NCBI GenBank assembly: GCA_900473415.1
Contig: UCLR01000047.1
Span: forward strand, 62,001-126,000
Source: Hyphomicrobiales bacterium
GTDB taxonomy: Bacteria; Pseudomonadota; Alphaproteobacteria; Rhizobiales; Beijerinckiaceae
DNA: 64,000 nucleotides
Direction of reading: 5' to 3'
Part shown: positions 53,087 to 62,759 of the stretch, piece by piece
Position numbering within the stretch: the stretch's first letter is position 1
How the letters are laid out: the number at the start of each line of letters is the position of its first letter
The notes under the pieces: generated by a model
Databases searched by the model: none
The model's input: only the letters and a program-made list of their open reading frames with translations
Told to the model about the DNA's origin: nothing
Program-made: the position numbers and the translations under genes

Positions 53087-53208
53087 CATCCCAGGAGCCT
53101 CGCCCTTTGCCGGTTGCCGCATATCGCTCTTCGTCTTGCCTTGCGGGCACGGCTGTGCCGAGGGTCGAAGCAGAGCCGAATCACCTCGACAGGCAGGGCC
53201 GCATCGCT

Positions 53209-55839
53209 ATGGCAGCGCATGTGACGCGAGCGTCGTTCGCCGGCCTGCGCCGGTTGCTGGCGGGCTGCGTGCTGCTGGTCGCGCTGGTGCTCGCCGCAGC
53301 CTCCCCCTCGTTCGGCCAGCCGGCCCCGACCGATCCGGGCACGAGCGTGCGCGCCCGGCTCGAGGCGGTGCGCAACGAGCTGACGCAGATCGAGGCGACG
53401 CTGACCTCGCCGGATCCGAGCGACGCCGAGCTGCAGCGGCAGCGCGTGCGCCTGCAGCCTTCGCTCGACCAGCTTCGCGCGATCATCGCTGAGCAGGCCC
53501 CGCGGGTCGAGCAGGCGAAGCTCAAGCTCGACCAGCTCGGCCCGAAGCCGGACGCGAGCGCGCCGCCCGAGAGCGCGGAGATCGCTCGCGACCGCGAGGC
53601 CCGTACAAAGGCGTATTCCGAGGCGAACGAGACGCTGACGCTCGCCAACGCGGCGCTGCTCCAGGCGGAGCTGCTGCAGACCGGCATCGGCGACAAGCGC
53701 CGCGAGATCTTCGCCAAGGCGCTGTTCGCCGCCGGCCCCTCCGTGCTGAACCCCGATATCTGGACCAACGCCATCACGACGGCGCCGGAGGATCTGCGCG
53801 CCTCGGGCTATATCTTCGGCGGCTGGCTGGAGGGCGTGCACGACGCGCCCGGCCTGCGCGGCCTGACCGTCGGCCTCGCGCTGATCGGCGCGATCCTGCT
53901 CTACTGGGCTCGGGCGCGCTATCTGCCGCGCTTCAAGGCGCGCTACGCCAATATGCAGGATACCGGCAACCTGCACTGCCTCTATGTCGCGCTCGCCCAT
54001 ATCGTCGCCGGCGCCGCGCCGCCGGCGCTGGCGAGCTGGCTGTTCTACAAGGCGCTGAGCACCACCGGGCTTCTGCCGCCACGCATCCAGCCGGTGATCT
54101 GGGCGGTGGTGATCGGGCTCGCCTTCGTGGCCTTCGTCCAGGCGCTGGCGGATGCGCTCTTCGCGCCGTCGAGCCCGCAGCGGCGGCTGATCAGCGTCAT
54201 GGACCCGACGGCGCGCAGCGTCGTCTGGATCGCGAGCGCGCTGGCGCTGGTGATGTCGGTCGGCAAGGTCTTCGAGGCCTGGCTGCAGGCCATCGCCGCC
54301 GGCCTCGCCATCTCGATCATCGTCAAGGCTTTCTTCGCGGTGCTCTTCGCGCTCGCGCTGATCGCAGGCCTCTACCAGATCCGCGACGACGACGAGGTCG
54401 AGCAGGAAGCCTGCCTCGGGCCCTATGTGCCCGTGGATGGGGCGAGCCTCGGGCCGGTGCGCATCCTCGGCTGGGTGATCGGCTTCCTCATCATCGCTTC
54501 GGCGCTCGCCGGCTATGTCGTCTTCGCCGGCTTCCTGGCGGAGCAGACGCTGTGGATCGGCATCGTCGCCTGCCTGTTCATGCTGGTCTTCCAGTTCATC
54601 GATCTCGGCGTCCCGCGGCTCCTGACCGGCAAGAGCCGCTTCGCGACGACGCTCAAGGCCGGAATGGGCCTGCGTGCGGCGACGCTGCAGAAGATCTCGG
54701 TGATCGGTGTCGGCGCGCTGAAGCTGCTGCTGCTCGTCGTGACGGTCCTGATGGTGCTGGCGCCCTGGGGGCTGGAATCGACCGATTTCCTGGTTTCGCT
54801 GCGGGCCGCCTTCTTCGGCTTCCAGGTCGGCGGCGTCACGATCTCGATCTCCACCATCGTCGTCTTCGCCTTCGTCTTCGGGCTCGGTATCGCCGCGACG
54901 CGGGCGATGCAGCGCTGGCTCGACAACCAGTTCCTGCCGACGACTTCCCTCGATCCGGGCCTGCGCAACTCGATCACCACGGCGATAGGCTATGTCGGCT
55001 ACATCGCGGCGGTGGCGGTCGCGGTCTCGGCGGTGGGCCTCAGCCTCGAGCGCCTCACGCTCGTCGCCTCGGCGCTCTCGGTCGGTATCGGTTTCGGCCT
55101 GCAGTCGGTGGTGTCGAACTTCGTCTCCGGCCTGATCCTGCTCTGGGAGCGGCCGATCCGCGTCGGCGACCAGGTCGTGGTCGGCGACACCGAGGGCATC
55201 GTCAAGCGCATCAATGTCCGCTCGACCGAGATCGCGACCTTCGATCGCTCGACCGTGATCGTGCCGAACTCGAACCTGATTTCCGGCGTCGTCCGCAACC
55301 GCGTCCGCACCGACCGTTCCGGCCGCGTGCTGATCGCGCTCTCCGTGCCGCGTACGCTCGATGCCGGCGCGGTGCGGGCCATGCTGTCGGAGGTCGCCGG
55401 CAACCATGGCGATGTGCTGCAGAAGCCGCCGCCGGCTGTGATGTTCAAGAAGCTCGGCACCACGACGATGGATTTCGAGCTGATCTGTGTGGTGGACGAC
55501 GTCGAGATCGTCGGGCGCGTCACCAGCGACCTGAACTTCGCCATCGTCAAGCGCCTGGCCGAGATGGAGCCGGAGGCCGTGGTGCCGGAGCTGAAGGTGC
55601 GTGGCCTGGAAGGCGTCGAAGAGGCGCTCGCCGGCTTCGCGGCCGCCGCAGCCGCGGGCACGAACGGGCACGCTCCGGCCGCCCCGCGCCGCCAGTCGGC
55701 GAAGGCGGAAGCGCCCGCCAAGGCGCGCCGCACCCGCCGGCCGGCCGAGCCGGAGCCCGAAGAGGACGAGACCGAGAAGGACGCGGCACCGAAGCCGGCG
55801 CCCGCACCCGAGCCGGTCAAGGAAGACAGCCAAGGATGA
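53209..55839 (+). CDS. MscS-family mechanosensitive channel with DUF3772 periplasmic domain
   Basis: This 876-residue inner-membrane channel would release solutes on osmotic downshock. It has a signal (RRLLAGCVLLVALVLAAASPSFG), then a periplasmic DUF3772 coiled-coil region (about 35-190), about ten membrane helices, and the MscS pore and beta domain: LTLVASALSVGIGFGLQSVVSNFVSG and RPIRVGDQVVVGDTEGIVKRINVRST, then TFDRSTVIVPNSNLIS. The last 70 residues are a Lys/Glu/Pro/Ala-rich charged tail. The ribosome site of the following CAP lipoprotein gene overlaps its stop. Confidence 0.92.
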   Translation: MAAHVTRASFAGLRRLLAGCVLLVALVLAAASPSFGQPAPTDPGTSVRARLEAVRNELTQIEATLTSPDPSDAELQRQRVRLQPSLDQLRAIIAEQAPRVEQAKLKLDQLGPKPDASAPPESAEIARDREARTKAYSEANETLTLANAALLQAELLQTGIGDKRREIFAKALFAAGPSVLNPDIWTNAITTAPEDLRASGYIFGGWLEGVHDAPGLRGLTVGLALIGAILLYWARARYLPRFKARYANMQDTGNLHCLYVALAHIVAGAAPPALASWLFYKALSTTGLLPPRIQPVIWAVVIGLAFVAFVQALADALFAPSSPQRRLISVMDPTARSVVWIASALALVMSVGKVFEAWLQAIAAGLAISIIVKAFFAVLFALALIAGLYQIRDDDEVEQEACLGPYVPVDGASLGPVRILGWVIGFLIIASALAGYVVFAGFLAEQTLWIGIVACLFMLVFQFIDLGVPRLLTGKSRFATTLKAGMGLRAATLQKISVIGVGALKLLLLVVTVLMVLAPWGLESTDFLVSLRAAFFGFQVGGVTISISTIVVFAFVFGLGIAATRAMQRWLDNQFLPTTSLDPGLRNSITTAIGYVGYIAAVAVAVSAVGLSLERLTLVASALSVGIGFGLQSVVSNFVSGLILLWERPIRVGDQVVVGDTEGIVKRINVRSTEIATFDRSTVIVPNSNLISGVVRNRVRTDRSGRVLIALSVPRTLDAGAVRAMLSEVAGNHGDVLQKPPPAVMFKKLGTTTMDFELICVVDDVEIVGRVTSDLNFAIVKRLAEMEPEAVVPELKVRGLEGVEEALAGFAAAAAAGTNGHAPAAPRRQSAKAEAPAKARRTRRPAEPEPEEDETEKDAAPKPAPAPEPVKEDSQG

Positions 55840-55843
55840 CGAT

Positions 55844-56368
55844 ATGCCCAGCCTTTTGCGCCGCGCGGCGGCTCTGCGCGCGATGAGCTGCCCTGCCGCG
55901 GTGGCGGGCGCGCTCGCCTTTCTCGGGATCGCGGGCTGCACCGAGGCGCCGCGCCAGGGCCAGCCGGCGTTCTATCGCGATCTAGGTTCGGCCTCGGCAC
56001 AGGTCGACGCCGAGCAGGCGCGCGCGATGATCTCGGCCTATCGGCTCAATGCCGGGCTCGGCGCGCTCACGCTCGATCCCGAGCTCACCGAGGCGGCGCA
56101 GCGCGAAGCCACCGCCATGGCGGCTTCCGACAAGCCGGTGCAAGCCGATGCGGTGAAGGCACGCCTGGCCAAGGCGGGGCAGCCGGGGGCCGAGGCCAAT
56201 CTCTCGGCTGGCTACCGGCGCCTCGCCGAGGCCTTCTCGGGCTGGCGCGACTCGCCCCAGCACGACCGCGTCATGAAGGACGCGAAGGCCACGCGCATGG
56301 GCATCGCCACAGCCTATGCGCCGGGCTCGAAATATCAGGTCTACTGGGCTCTGATCGTCGCGCCTTGA
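55844..56368 (+). CDS. CAP-domain (SCP/PR1-like) lipoprotein
   Basis: This 174-residue envelope protein has a lipoprotein signal ending LGIAGC and a CAP domain: AEQARAMISAYRLNAGLGALTLDPELTEAAQREATAMAA, then HDRVMKDAKATRMGIATAYAPGSKYQVYWALIVA. CAP proteins bind lipids or act in the wall, and the bacterial roles are mostly unknown. It begins 4 bp after the channel gene with its ribosome site (AAGGA) inside that gene's end, so the two are co-translated. Confidence 0.88.
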   Translation: MPSLLRRAAALRAMSCPAAVAGALAFLGIAGCTEAPRQGQPAFYRDLGSASAQVDAEQARAMISAYRLNAGLGALTLDPELTEAAQREATAMAASDKPVQADAVKARLAKAGQPGAEANLSAGYRRLAEAFSGWRDSPQHDRVMKDAKATRMGIATAYAPGSKYQVYWALIVAP

Positions 56369-56467
56369 GGGGGCTGCGCCGGGACTGCGTGGCTCCCGCC
56401 ATGTCCTGTCAGCGGCGGCGCGCACGCCCCCTTACGGCGCGGCGCCGCCGAGGCTAGCTTGCGGATC

Positions 56468-57685
56468 ATGCCTCCCCGCCCGCACAAGCCCCTTTCCCTC
56501 TCTGCCGAACAGGCCCGCCGCATCTGGCTCAGCGCCCAGCGGCTGGACGAGCGCGAGCCCTTCGGCGCCGGGCCGGCGGCGGCGCGTGCCGCGGTCGAAC
56601 AGCTCGGCTATGTCCAGATCGACACGATCAACGTGATCGAGCGCTGCCACCACCATATCCTCTGCGCGCGCATCCCGGCCTATCGCCGCAGCGATCTCAG
56701 CCACCTGCAATCGGTCGAGAAGAGCGTCTTCGAATACTGGACGCATGCGCTCTCCTATGTGCCGACGCGCGACATCCGCTACTTCCTGCCGGAGATGAAG
56801 GCGCATCGGGACGAACCGAAACGCTGGTCGGCGGTCGGCGCGCGCGAGGAGACGCGCAAGCTGCTCAGCCGCATCCGCAAGAACGGCGCGCTGACGATCC
56901 GCGATATCGAGGAGGAGCTGATCGAGAAGGCGCATCTCTGGGCCAGCAAGAAGCCCTCCAAGGGGCTGCTGGAACGGGCCTTCTATGATGGCGAGCTGGC
57001 GATCGCGGCGCGCGCCGGCATGGTGAAGACCTACGAGCTGTTCGACCGGCACTTCCAGTGGGAGAAGAAGCCGACGCCGGCGAGCGAGCGGCAGGTCACG
57101 GCCTACAAGCTCGACCGGGCGCTGACCGCGCAGGGCATCGTCAGCCTCGATTCCGCCTGCCATCTCGACGCACCGGCCAAGAAGGCGGTGGCGGAGCTGA
57201 TCGGTTCCAGGGTGCGGCGCAAGGAACTCGTGCCGGTCGCCGTCGAGGGCGCCGGCAAGACGCAGCATTGGGCGGCGCCCGCCGTGCTCGCGCCCCGGCC
57301 GGAACCGGAGGAGACGCTGATCCACATCCTCTCGCCCTTCGACCCGCTGATGATCCAGCGCAAGCGGGCGAAGCTCTTCTTCGACTACGCCCATGTCTTC
57401 GAGGCTTATCTGCCGAAGGAGAAGCGGGTTTACGGCTATTTCGGCCTGCCAGTGCTGGCGGGGGAGCACATCGTCGCGGTGCTCGACCTCAAGACCGACC
57501 GCGCCGCTGGCAAGCTCCTGATGCAGCAATGGACCTGGCTCGATGGACATGAACGCCCCGAGCTGAAGCGCGCCATCGAGGAGGAACTTACGCGCTTCGA
57601 GCGTTTCCAGCTCGGGCGCGACGAGGTCGAGCGGGTCGAAGGCGACGAGCCGTCGCAAATCGAGACCACAAAAATGCCGGCTTGA
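56468..57685 (+). CDS. YcaQ-type crosslink-repair DNA glycosylase (winged-helix, HTH_42)
   Basis: This 405-residue protein belongs to the AlkZ/YcaQ glycosylase superfamily that unhooks DNA interstrand crosslinks. The catalytic Q-x-D motif is QID at 50-52 in GYVQIDTINVIERCHHHIL. Other blocks are RIPAYRRSDL, FEYWTHALSYVP, KGLLERAFYDGELAIAAR and SPFDPLMIQRKRAKLFFDY. ATG 56468 is used rather than TTG 56459. It is cytoplasmic and monocistronic or co-transcribed with DUF930. Confidence 0.92.
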   Translation: MPPRPHKPLSLSAEQARRIWLSAQRLDEREPFGAGPAAARAAVEQLGYVQIDTINVIERCHHHILCARIPAYRRSDLSHLQSVEKSVFEYWTHALSYVPTRDIRYFLPEMKAHRDEPKRWSAVGAREETRKLLSRIRKNGALTIRDIEEELIEKAHLWASKKPSKGLLERAFYDGELAIAARAGMVKTYELFDRHFQWEKKPTPASERQVTAYKLDRALTAQGIVSLDSACHLDAPAKKAVAELIGSRVRRKELVPVAVEGAGKTQHWAAPAVLAPRPEPEETLIHILSPFDPLMIQRKRAKLFFDYAHVFEAYLPKEKRVYGYFGLPVLAGEHIVAVLDLKTDRAAGKLLMQQWTWLDGHERPELKRAIEEELTRFERFQLGRDEVERVEGDEPSQIETTKMPA

Positions 57686-57787
57686 TCGGCGCTCCTGCGC
57701 GCCGACTGGCGGCGGGGGTGACAGCGGCGGATGGCATCGAGTTTGCGGCCCGGTGCCTTGGCGCCTCCGAAGGTTGCTGCCTGAGCC

Positions 57788-58483
57788 ATGGTGGCGGCGG
57801 TTCGCACGCGCCGGTTGATGCCCGATCCCGGTCTGCCGGCCGCGGCGCTGATCCATGCCGCCTTGCTGGCGTGGCTCGCCTCCTTGGCAGTCCAGCAGCT
57901 TGTCGAGGCTCCCGGCTTCGTCGAGCAGAGCGTGGATGTCGAGCTGCAGTCGCTGGAGCAGTTCGAGGCCCTGACGCGGCCGCCGCCCGCGCCGCCGCCG
58001 TCACCACAGCCGGCCGAAATCGTGCCTCAGCTCGCGCCGCCTGTCGCAGCGGTTCCACCGCCCGTCGAGCCGCAACCTGCGCGGCCGGGCGCCGATGGCA
58101 TGGTGAGACCCAGGCGCATGCTCTCGCAGCTGGTTCTGGCCCATCCCCTCAGCCGCGACACCCTGGCCATGCTGCCGCGGCTGGCGCCTGAGGAGCGTGT
58201 CGAGCAGCTCTGTGGGCTCGAAGCCATGGGCCAGATCCATGCCTGGCAGCAGGCCTACGAGCCCGACCGGGTCAGCGCCTATGCGACCGCCGGAACGCGG
58301 CTGTCAGGGCGGGAGCTGCGGGCCGAGGGCGCCGCGTTCCGGAGCAGGCGGCGCTGGTACGGGCTCAGCTTCAATTGCACGCTGTCGCCCGATCTGAAGC
58401 GGGTGACGGCCTTCGCCTTCCATGTCGGCGAGCCGATCGCGCCGTCGCGCTGGGAGGCGCTCGGCTTGCCGGCGGTGCATTGA
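57788..58483 (+). CDS. DUF930 protein with N-terminal membrane anchor
   Basis: This 231-residue protein has one N-terminal hydrophobic helix (LPAAALIHAALLAWLASLAVQQL), then a Pro-rich spacer (about 63-100, PPPAPPPSPQPAE), and then a DUF930 domain: MLPRLAPEERVEQLCGLEAMGQIHAW, AEGAAFRSRRRWYGLSFNCTLSPDLKRVTAFAFHVG. The layout resembles TonB-like periplasmic anchors. The function is unknown. Rhizobiales carry related proteins. It converges on mutT 3 bp away. Confidence 0.85.
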   Translation: MVAAVRTRRLMPDPGLPAAALIHAALLAWLASLAVQQLVEAPGFVEQSVDVELQSLEQFEALTRPPPAPPPSPQPAEIVPQLAPPVAAVPPPVEPQPARPGADGMVRPRRMLSQLVLAHPLSRDTLAMLPRLAPEERVEQLCGLEAMGQIHAWQQAYEPDRVSAYATAGTRLSGRELRAEGAAFRSRRRWYGLSFNCTLSPDLKRVTAFAFHVGEPIAPSRWEALGLPAVH

Positions 58484-58486
58484 GGA

Positions 58487-58891
58487 TCAGGCGCCCAGCA
58501 AATCGATCAGCGGCGGGATGAGCGGCTCGTCGGCGGGCGGCATGGCAAGGTCGCGCAGCTTGCCGGGACGGACCCATTTCAGCGCCTGGCCTTCCTGGGC
58601 GATGACGGTACCCTGCCAGCGCCGGCAGATATAGAGCGGCATCAGCAGGTGGAATTCGGGATAGGCGTAGCTGGCGAAGGTCAGCGGAGCCAGGCAGTCC
58701 TCCTTCACGGTGATGCCGAGCTCCTCGGCAAGCTCGCGGATCAGCGCCGGCTCCGGCCGCTCGCCGGGCTCAAGCTTGCCGCCCGGAAACTCCCATAGGC
58801 CCGCCAGCGCCTTGCCCTCCGGGCGCTGGGTGACGAGCACGCGGTTGTCGGCATCGATCAGGGCACAGGCGACGACGAGGAGAAGCTTCAC
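58487..58891 (-). CDS. mutT: 8-oxo-dGTP diphosphatase (Nudix)
   Basis: This 134-residue Nudix hydrolase probably removes 8-oxo-dGTP from the nucleotide pool. The Nudix box GGKLEPGERPEPALIRELAEELGI has the complete GX5EX7REUXEEXGU pattern. LWEFPGG precedes it. I start at GTG 58891 (MKLLLVVACALID), which clears the upstream lipoprotein gene. The ATG at 58942 would overlap that gene by 41 bp and adds a Ser-rich leader without similarity. Confidence 0.92.
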   Translation of the reverse strand: MKLLLVVACALIDADNRVLVTQRPEGKALAGLWEFPGGKLEPGERPEPALIRELAEELGITVKEDCLAPLTFASYAYPEFHLLMPLYICRRWQGTVIAQEGQALKWVRPGKLRDLAMPPADEPLIPPLIDLLGA

Positions 58892-58901
58892 GGGACGGGA
58901 C

Positions 58902-59417
58902 TCAATTGCCGGAGAGGATGACCTCGACGGGCTCGGTCTCATGGCCCGTCAAGGTCACGGTGTCATAGACCGAGCCGCCCTCGCGGGTGAAGGCGGCTTC
59001 GTCGCCCCAGATCACCTGGGTGGTCAGGAAATAGCCGCCCGGCGCGACCTTCTCGAAGGCGAAGCGGCCATTCGACGCCGCCTTTGTCGTGCGGGTGTAC
59101 TCACCATAGGCCGGGTCGACGTCGTCGTCGCGCGGATAGGCGCTGTGGGGAATGTACTTCCGCTTGCCGTAGAGGTTGGCGAAGCGCTCGCGCGCGAAGG
59201 CGGTCGCCGGGATCAGGCGCACCACCTCGCCCGCCGCATTGACCACCACGCCGCTCGGCTTGGTGCGGAAGGCATGGCCGGTGATGACGCCGGTACCGGG
59301 CTTCTTGATGAAGGCGGCTTCCTCGGTCGAGAAGGCCACCGTCGCCGGCTTGCGCTCGACACAGCCAGCCATGACGGCGCTGGCCAGCGCTACCGCCGCA
59401 ACGAATCCGATCCTCAT
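58902..59417 (-). CDS. Lipoprotein with carboxypeptidase-regulatory-like domain
   Basis: This 171-residue lipoprotein has the signal FVAAVALASAVMAGC (lipid Cys 19) and a beta-rich domain (GTGVITGHAFRTKPSGVVVNAAGEVVRLIPATAF ... NGRFAFEKVAPGGYFLTTQV) like carboxypeptidase-regulatory repeats. Its role is unknown. Its ATG overlaps the EamA gene's stop by 4 nt, so it is coupled to that transporter gene. Confidence 0.8.
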   Translation of the reverse strand: MRIGFVAAVALASAVMAGCVERKPATVAFSTEEAAFIKKPGTGVITGHAFRTKPSGVVVNAAGEVVRLIPATAFARERFANLYGKRKYIPHSAYPRDDDVDPAYGEYTRTTKAASNGRFAFEKVAPGGYFLTTQVIWGDEAAFTREGGSVYDTVTLTGHETEPVEVILSGN

Positions 59418-60331
59418 GACGCCCCCAGCCTGCGCGGCGCCGTCGTGACGAGGAAGACGCCGGCTAGGATGATGCAGCCGGCCGCGACCTGCCGCAACTC
59501 CAGTGTTTCCCCGAGCACGAGGACGCCCATGGCCGCCGCGACCGTGGGGACGAGATATCCGGTCATCGCCGCGCGCGTCGGCCCGGCGGCGCGGATCAGC
59601 CGCATGAACACCGTCATCGGGATCGCGGTGCAGGCAAGCCCAAGCATCAGCATGGCGGCCCAGTGATCGGACAGCGCGAGGAGGCTCGCCGGCCCGGCGA
59701 TGAAGAGGGTGAGCAGCAGGGCGACACCGCCCGAGCAGACCTGCTGGCCCAGCGCAAGGCGCATCGGGTCGCCGGACGATGCCGGTACTGCCCGGACATA
59801 GAGATTGCCGGCGGCATAGCTGAGCATGGTCGCGACCATGGCGAGTACGCTCAGCATTGTCGCGCCGCCCTCGAACAGCCGCGGTCCGATCAGCAGGGCG
59901 ACGCCCGCAAGCCCGATCAGGATGCCGGCGAGCCGGCGTCCGCCGAGGCGCTCCTCGGCGAAGATCATGTGGGCGACGAGGGCGGTTATCAGCGGACCTG
60001 CTGCCTGGATCATCGCCGCGGGGCCGCTGGCGAGCTGGATCAGCGCGTAGGCGACGAGGATGTTGGGCAGCCAGCCATTGGTTGCGCCGAGGATCAGCCA
60101 GTGGCGAATCTCATGGCGCTGCGGCAGTGGATTATGGCCGAGCCAGCGCAGCCAGAGTGCGAGCGAGGCGGCGCCGAGCAGGCCGCGCCCCGCCGCGATG
60201 GCGAAGGGCGAGACCTGGCCGCTCATCAGCTTGATGAAGAGATAGCTCGAGCCCCAGAAGAAGGAGCAGACTAGCAGGTTGGTGGCGATGAAGCCGCGGC
60301 TGGGCTCCGACCGCAGTTCCGCCGTCGTCAC
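59414..60331 (-). CDS. DMT/EamA-family transporter
   Basis: This 305-residue membrane protein has ten predicted helices in two EamA repeats (LLVCSFFWGSSYLFIKLMSG, LILGATNGWLPNILVAYALI). The substrate is unknown. I start at GTG 60331, with AAGGGCG upstream. A longer frame from ATG 60454 would be encoded by palindromic repeat copy 9 and is not credible. It is coupled to the lipoprotein gene downstream by a 4-nt overlap. Confidence 0.88.
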   Translation of the reverse strand: MTTAELRSEPSRGFIATNLLVCSFFWGSSYLFIKLMSGQVSPFAIAAGRGLLGAASLALWLRWLGHNPLPQRHEIRHWLILGATNGWLPNILVAYALIQLASGPAAMIQAAGPLITALVAHMIFAEERLGGRRLAGILIGLAGVALLIGPRLFEGGATMLSVLAMVATMLSYAAGNLYVRAVPASSGDPMRLALGQQVCSGGVALLLTLFIAGPASLLALSDHWAAMLMLGLACTAIPMTVFMRLIRAAGPTRAAMTGYLVPTVAAAMGVLVLGETLELRQVAAGCIILAGVFLVTTAPRRLGAS

Positions 60332-60376
60332 GATGGGAACGCCCTTATCGACAGGTGCAATACGGCCTCGACATAC

Positions 60377-60489
60377 GGGTGATCCCGGACAAGCCGCGTC
60401 AGCGGCGCCGATCCGGGATTCATTCCGGAGCCTGTCCGGACGATGTGCAGGCATGGATCCCGGGTCGCCTGCAGCGCCCGGGATGACGG
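60377..60489. repeat. Dispersed intergenic palindromic repeat, copy 9
   Basis: It starts GGGTGATCCCGGACAAGCCG and ends CGCCCGGGATGACGG. The left hairpin (CCCGGACAAGCCGCGTCAGC... GATCCGGG) matches copies 4 and 5. It lies between argJ and the EamA gene, both on the minus strand. Confidence 0.85.
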
Positions 60490-60515
60490 CGAGGATTCAA
60501 ACGACGGTCGCCCGT

Positions 60516-61766
60516 TCAGGAACGGTAGTCGCCATTGATCTCGACATAGGCCTTGGTCAGGTCGCAGGTCCAGACCGTGGCCTTGCCGCGTCCGAGGCCG
60601 AGATCGGCCGTGATGACGATGTTGTCGCCCTTCATATACTCGGATACCGCGACCTCATCGTAAGAAGGCGCACGGGCACCCTGCTTCGCCACGACGATCT
60701 CGCCGAAGCCGATGTCGAGCCGGTCGCGATCGGCCGGCTCGCCGGCCTTGCCGACCGCCATGACGACGCGGCCCCAATTGGCGTCCTCGCCGGCGATGGC
60801 GGTCTTGACCAGCGGCGAGTTGGCGATGGAGAGCGCAACGCGCTTGGCCGAGCGGGCGGAGGCCGCGCCGGTGACCCGCACCTCGACGAATTTCCGCGCG
60901 CCCTCGCCGTCCTTGCAGACGAGCTGGGCGAGCTCGAGCAGGATCGAATTCAGCGCGCGCTTGAAGCCGGAGAGGCGCGGGTCCTTGACGTCCGTGATCG
61001 TCGGCACGCCGCGTGCGGCCGCCTTGCCGGTGGCGAACAGCATCAGCGTGTCGGAGGTCGAGGTGTCGCTGTCGACGGTCACGGCGTTGAAGGAGCCCTT
61101 CACGCCCTTCGAGAGCAGTGCCTGCAGCACGGGGGCGGCAATCGGCGCATCGGTGAAGACGAAGGAGAGCATCGTGGCCATGTCAGGGGCGATCATGCCG
61201 GCGCCCTTGGCGATGCCGGCGATCGCGACCTCCTTGCCGTCGATCTTGGCTTTGCGGGCCAGCGCCTTCGGGAAGGTATCGGTGGTCATGATCGCACGGG
61301 CCGCGTCGATCCAGGGGCCGTCCGCGGCGCGCTTGGCGCAATCGTCGAGCACGCCCTTGAACTTGGTGGCGTCGAGCGGCTCGCCGATCACGCCGGTCGA
61401 GGCGATGAAGACTTCCTGCGGCTTGCAGCCGGCCGCCTTGGCGGCGATCTCGGCGGTGAGCTTGACCGCATCACGGCCCTTCAGGCCGGTGAAGGCGTTG
61501 GCGTTGCCGGAATTGACGACGACCGCGCGGGCCGAGCCCTGGGCCAGGTTCTCGCGGCACCAGTCGACCGGAGCGGAGGGGCATTTCGAGCGGGTGAAGA
61601 CGCCGGCGACCTGCGTGCCCGCGTCGAGCAGGGCGAACCAGACATCGGTGCGGCCCTTGTAGCGGATGCCGGCCTCGGCCGTGGCGAAGCGCACGCCCGG
61701 GATCGGCGCGACCTTGGGCTGGCGCTTGGGCGCGAGCGGGGAAACGGGAATATCCTTGCCGGCCAT
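60516..61766 (-). CDS. argJ: Bifunctional ornithine acetyltransferase/N-acetylglutamate synthase
   Basis: ArgJ (416 residues) recycles the acetyl group in arginine biosynthesis, transferring it from N-acetylornithine to glutamate. It is a self-cleaving NTN enzyme. The cleavage site A197-T198 is in [14 protein letters not shown], the nucleophile is T198, and the oxyanion threonines are in IASTGVIG. The ATG at 61766 has a GGAGGAGG site. The C-terminus [15 protein letters not shown] is the usual end. Confidence 0.97.
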   Translation of the reverse strand: MAGKDIPVSPLAPKRQPKVAPIPGVRFATAEAGIRYKGRTDVWFALLDAGTQVAGVFTRSKCPSAPVDWCRENLAQGSARAVVVNSGNANAFTGLKGRDAVKLTAEIAAKAAGCKPQEVFIASTGVIGEPLDATKFKGVLDDCAKRAADGPWIDAARAIMTTDTFPKALARKAKIDGKEVAIAGIAKGAGMIAPDMATMLSFVFTDAPIAAPVLQALLSKGVKGSFNAVTVDSDTSTSDTLMLFATGKAAARGVPTITDVKDPRLSGFKRALNSILLELAQLVCKDGEGARKFVEVRVTGAASARSAKRVALSIANSPLVKTAIAGEDANWGRVVMAVGKAGEPADRDRLDIGFGEIVVAKQGARAPSYDEVAVSEYMKGDNIVITADLGLGRGKATVWTCDLTKAYVEINGDYRS

Positions 61767-61869
61767 GGGGGCTCCTCCTCCGGAGCCCTGCACCGAGGGG
61801 GGCGAATCCGTTCTCGCCCGGCAGTGCTCTCGTTCTTGAGCCTCTGCCGCAGACCGATGACGAAAACAA

Positions 61870-61896
61870 GAAGGGCGGCCGCTGGGGCCGCCCTTC
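61870..61896 (-). terminator. Rho-independent terminator after the parvulin gene
   Basis: GAAGGGCGGCC pairs with GGCCGCCCTTC (11-bp stem, 5-nt loop), 27 bp downstream of the parvulin stop on the minus strand. A T-rich run TTGTTTTCG follows. A matching AAAA tract on the other side of the stem may allow bidirectional action. Confidence 0.75.
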
Positions 61897-61922
61897 AAAA
61901 TCGTCAGAGGTGAGCCGGGAGC

Positions 61923-62759
61923 TCAGTTCTTCTTCGGCTCGGCCGGCTTGGCTGCATCTGCCGGCTTGTCGAGGCGCTCGACCTTGGCCTTCTCGCGCAG
62001 CGCCAGCACGACGTCCTGCTGGGCCTTGCGCTCGAGATACTGGTCGATCTGCGGCTTCACGGCGGCGAAGTCGGGCAGGGGCTTGGCGCGCTTGTCCTCG
62101 AGCCTGATGACGTGCCAGCCGAACTGGCTCTTCACGGGGTCGGAGACCTGGCCCTTCTGCAGCTTGAAGGCAGCTTCGGCGAACTCGGGCACCATGCGGT
62201 CCTTGGTGAACCAGCCGAGATCGCCGCCCTCCTTGCCGGAGCCCGGATCCTTCGAGAGCTCGCCGGCGACCTTGGCGAAATCCTCGCCCTTCTTCAGCCG
62301 CTCGACCACGGCCTTGGCCTGCGCCTCGTCCTCGACGAGGATGTGGCGGGCATGGGCCTCTTCCTCCGGCGCCATCGCCTTGGTGGTCTCGTCGTAGAGC
62401 TTCTTGGCGGCCTCAGGCGTGACCGCCTTCTTGCCTTCGCTGGTCAGGTACTCATCGAGCAGCACCTTCTCGCGATAATAGGCGAGGCGGGCGGCGAAAT
62501 CGGGCGTGTCGCCGATCTTGGCGGCGGCCGCAGCCTTGGCGCCGAGCTTGAGGTCGACGAGATAGTTGATCACCTCGTCGCGCTTGCGCTCGTCCGGCAG
62601 CTGGGCGAGGCGCTCGCCGAGATCCTCGGAAGCGAGCGCGATATCCTTCTCGGTGATCGCGATGCCGTCGACCTTGGCGACGACCTTGTCGGCCTGGGCG
62701 AAGGCCGGCGCCGCCAGCAGCGCGAAGCCGAGAACGGCGATGATACGGGCGGAGTTCAT
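61923..62759 (-). CDS. Periplasmic parvulin-type peptidyl-prolyl isomerase
   Basis: This 278-residue exported folding helper has a signal ([18 protein letters not shown]), an N-terminal SurA-like chaperone region, and a PPIC parvulin domain at about 135-225: [50 protein letters not shown] and [14 protein letters not shown]. The C-terminus is Lys/Pro/Glu-rich. It lies divergent from secA and upstream of argJ, a gene order I believe is common in related bacteria. It would help outer-membrane or periplasmic proteins fold after Sec export. Confidence 0.93.
   Translation of the reverse strand: MNSARIIAVLGFALLAAPAFAQADKVVAKVDGIAITEKDIALASEDLGERLAQLPDERKRDEVINYLVDLKLGAKAAAAAKIGDTPDFAARLAYYREKVLLDEYLTSEGKKAVTPEAAKKLYDETTKAMAPEEEAHARHILVEDEAQAKAVVERLKKGEDFAKVAGELSKDPGSGKEGGDLGWFTKDRMVPEFAEAAFKLQKGQVSDPVKSQFGWHVIRLEDKRAKPLPDFAAVKPQIDQYLERKAQQDVVLALREKAKVERLDKPADAAKPAEPKKN

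Noticed and set aside
52888-55941. 1017-residue minus-strand frame opposite the MscS-like gene
   Set aside because: It is a shadow of the channel gene. The translation is an Arg/Asp/His-rich string with no domain.
59414-60454. Longer N-terminus for the EamA transporter
   Set aside because: The extra 41 residues are mostly encoded by palindromic repeat copy 9 and are hydrophilic. GTG 60331 starts just before the first helix.
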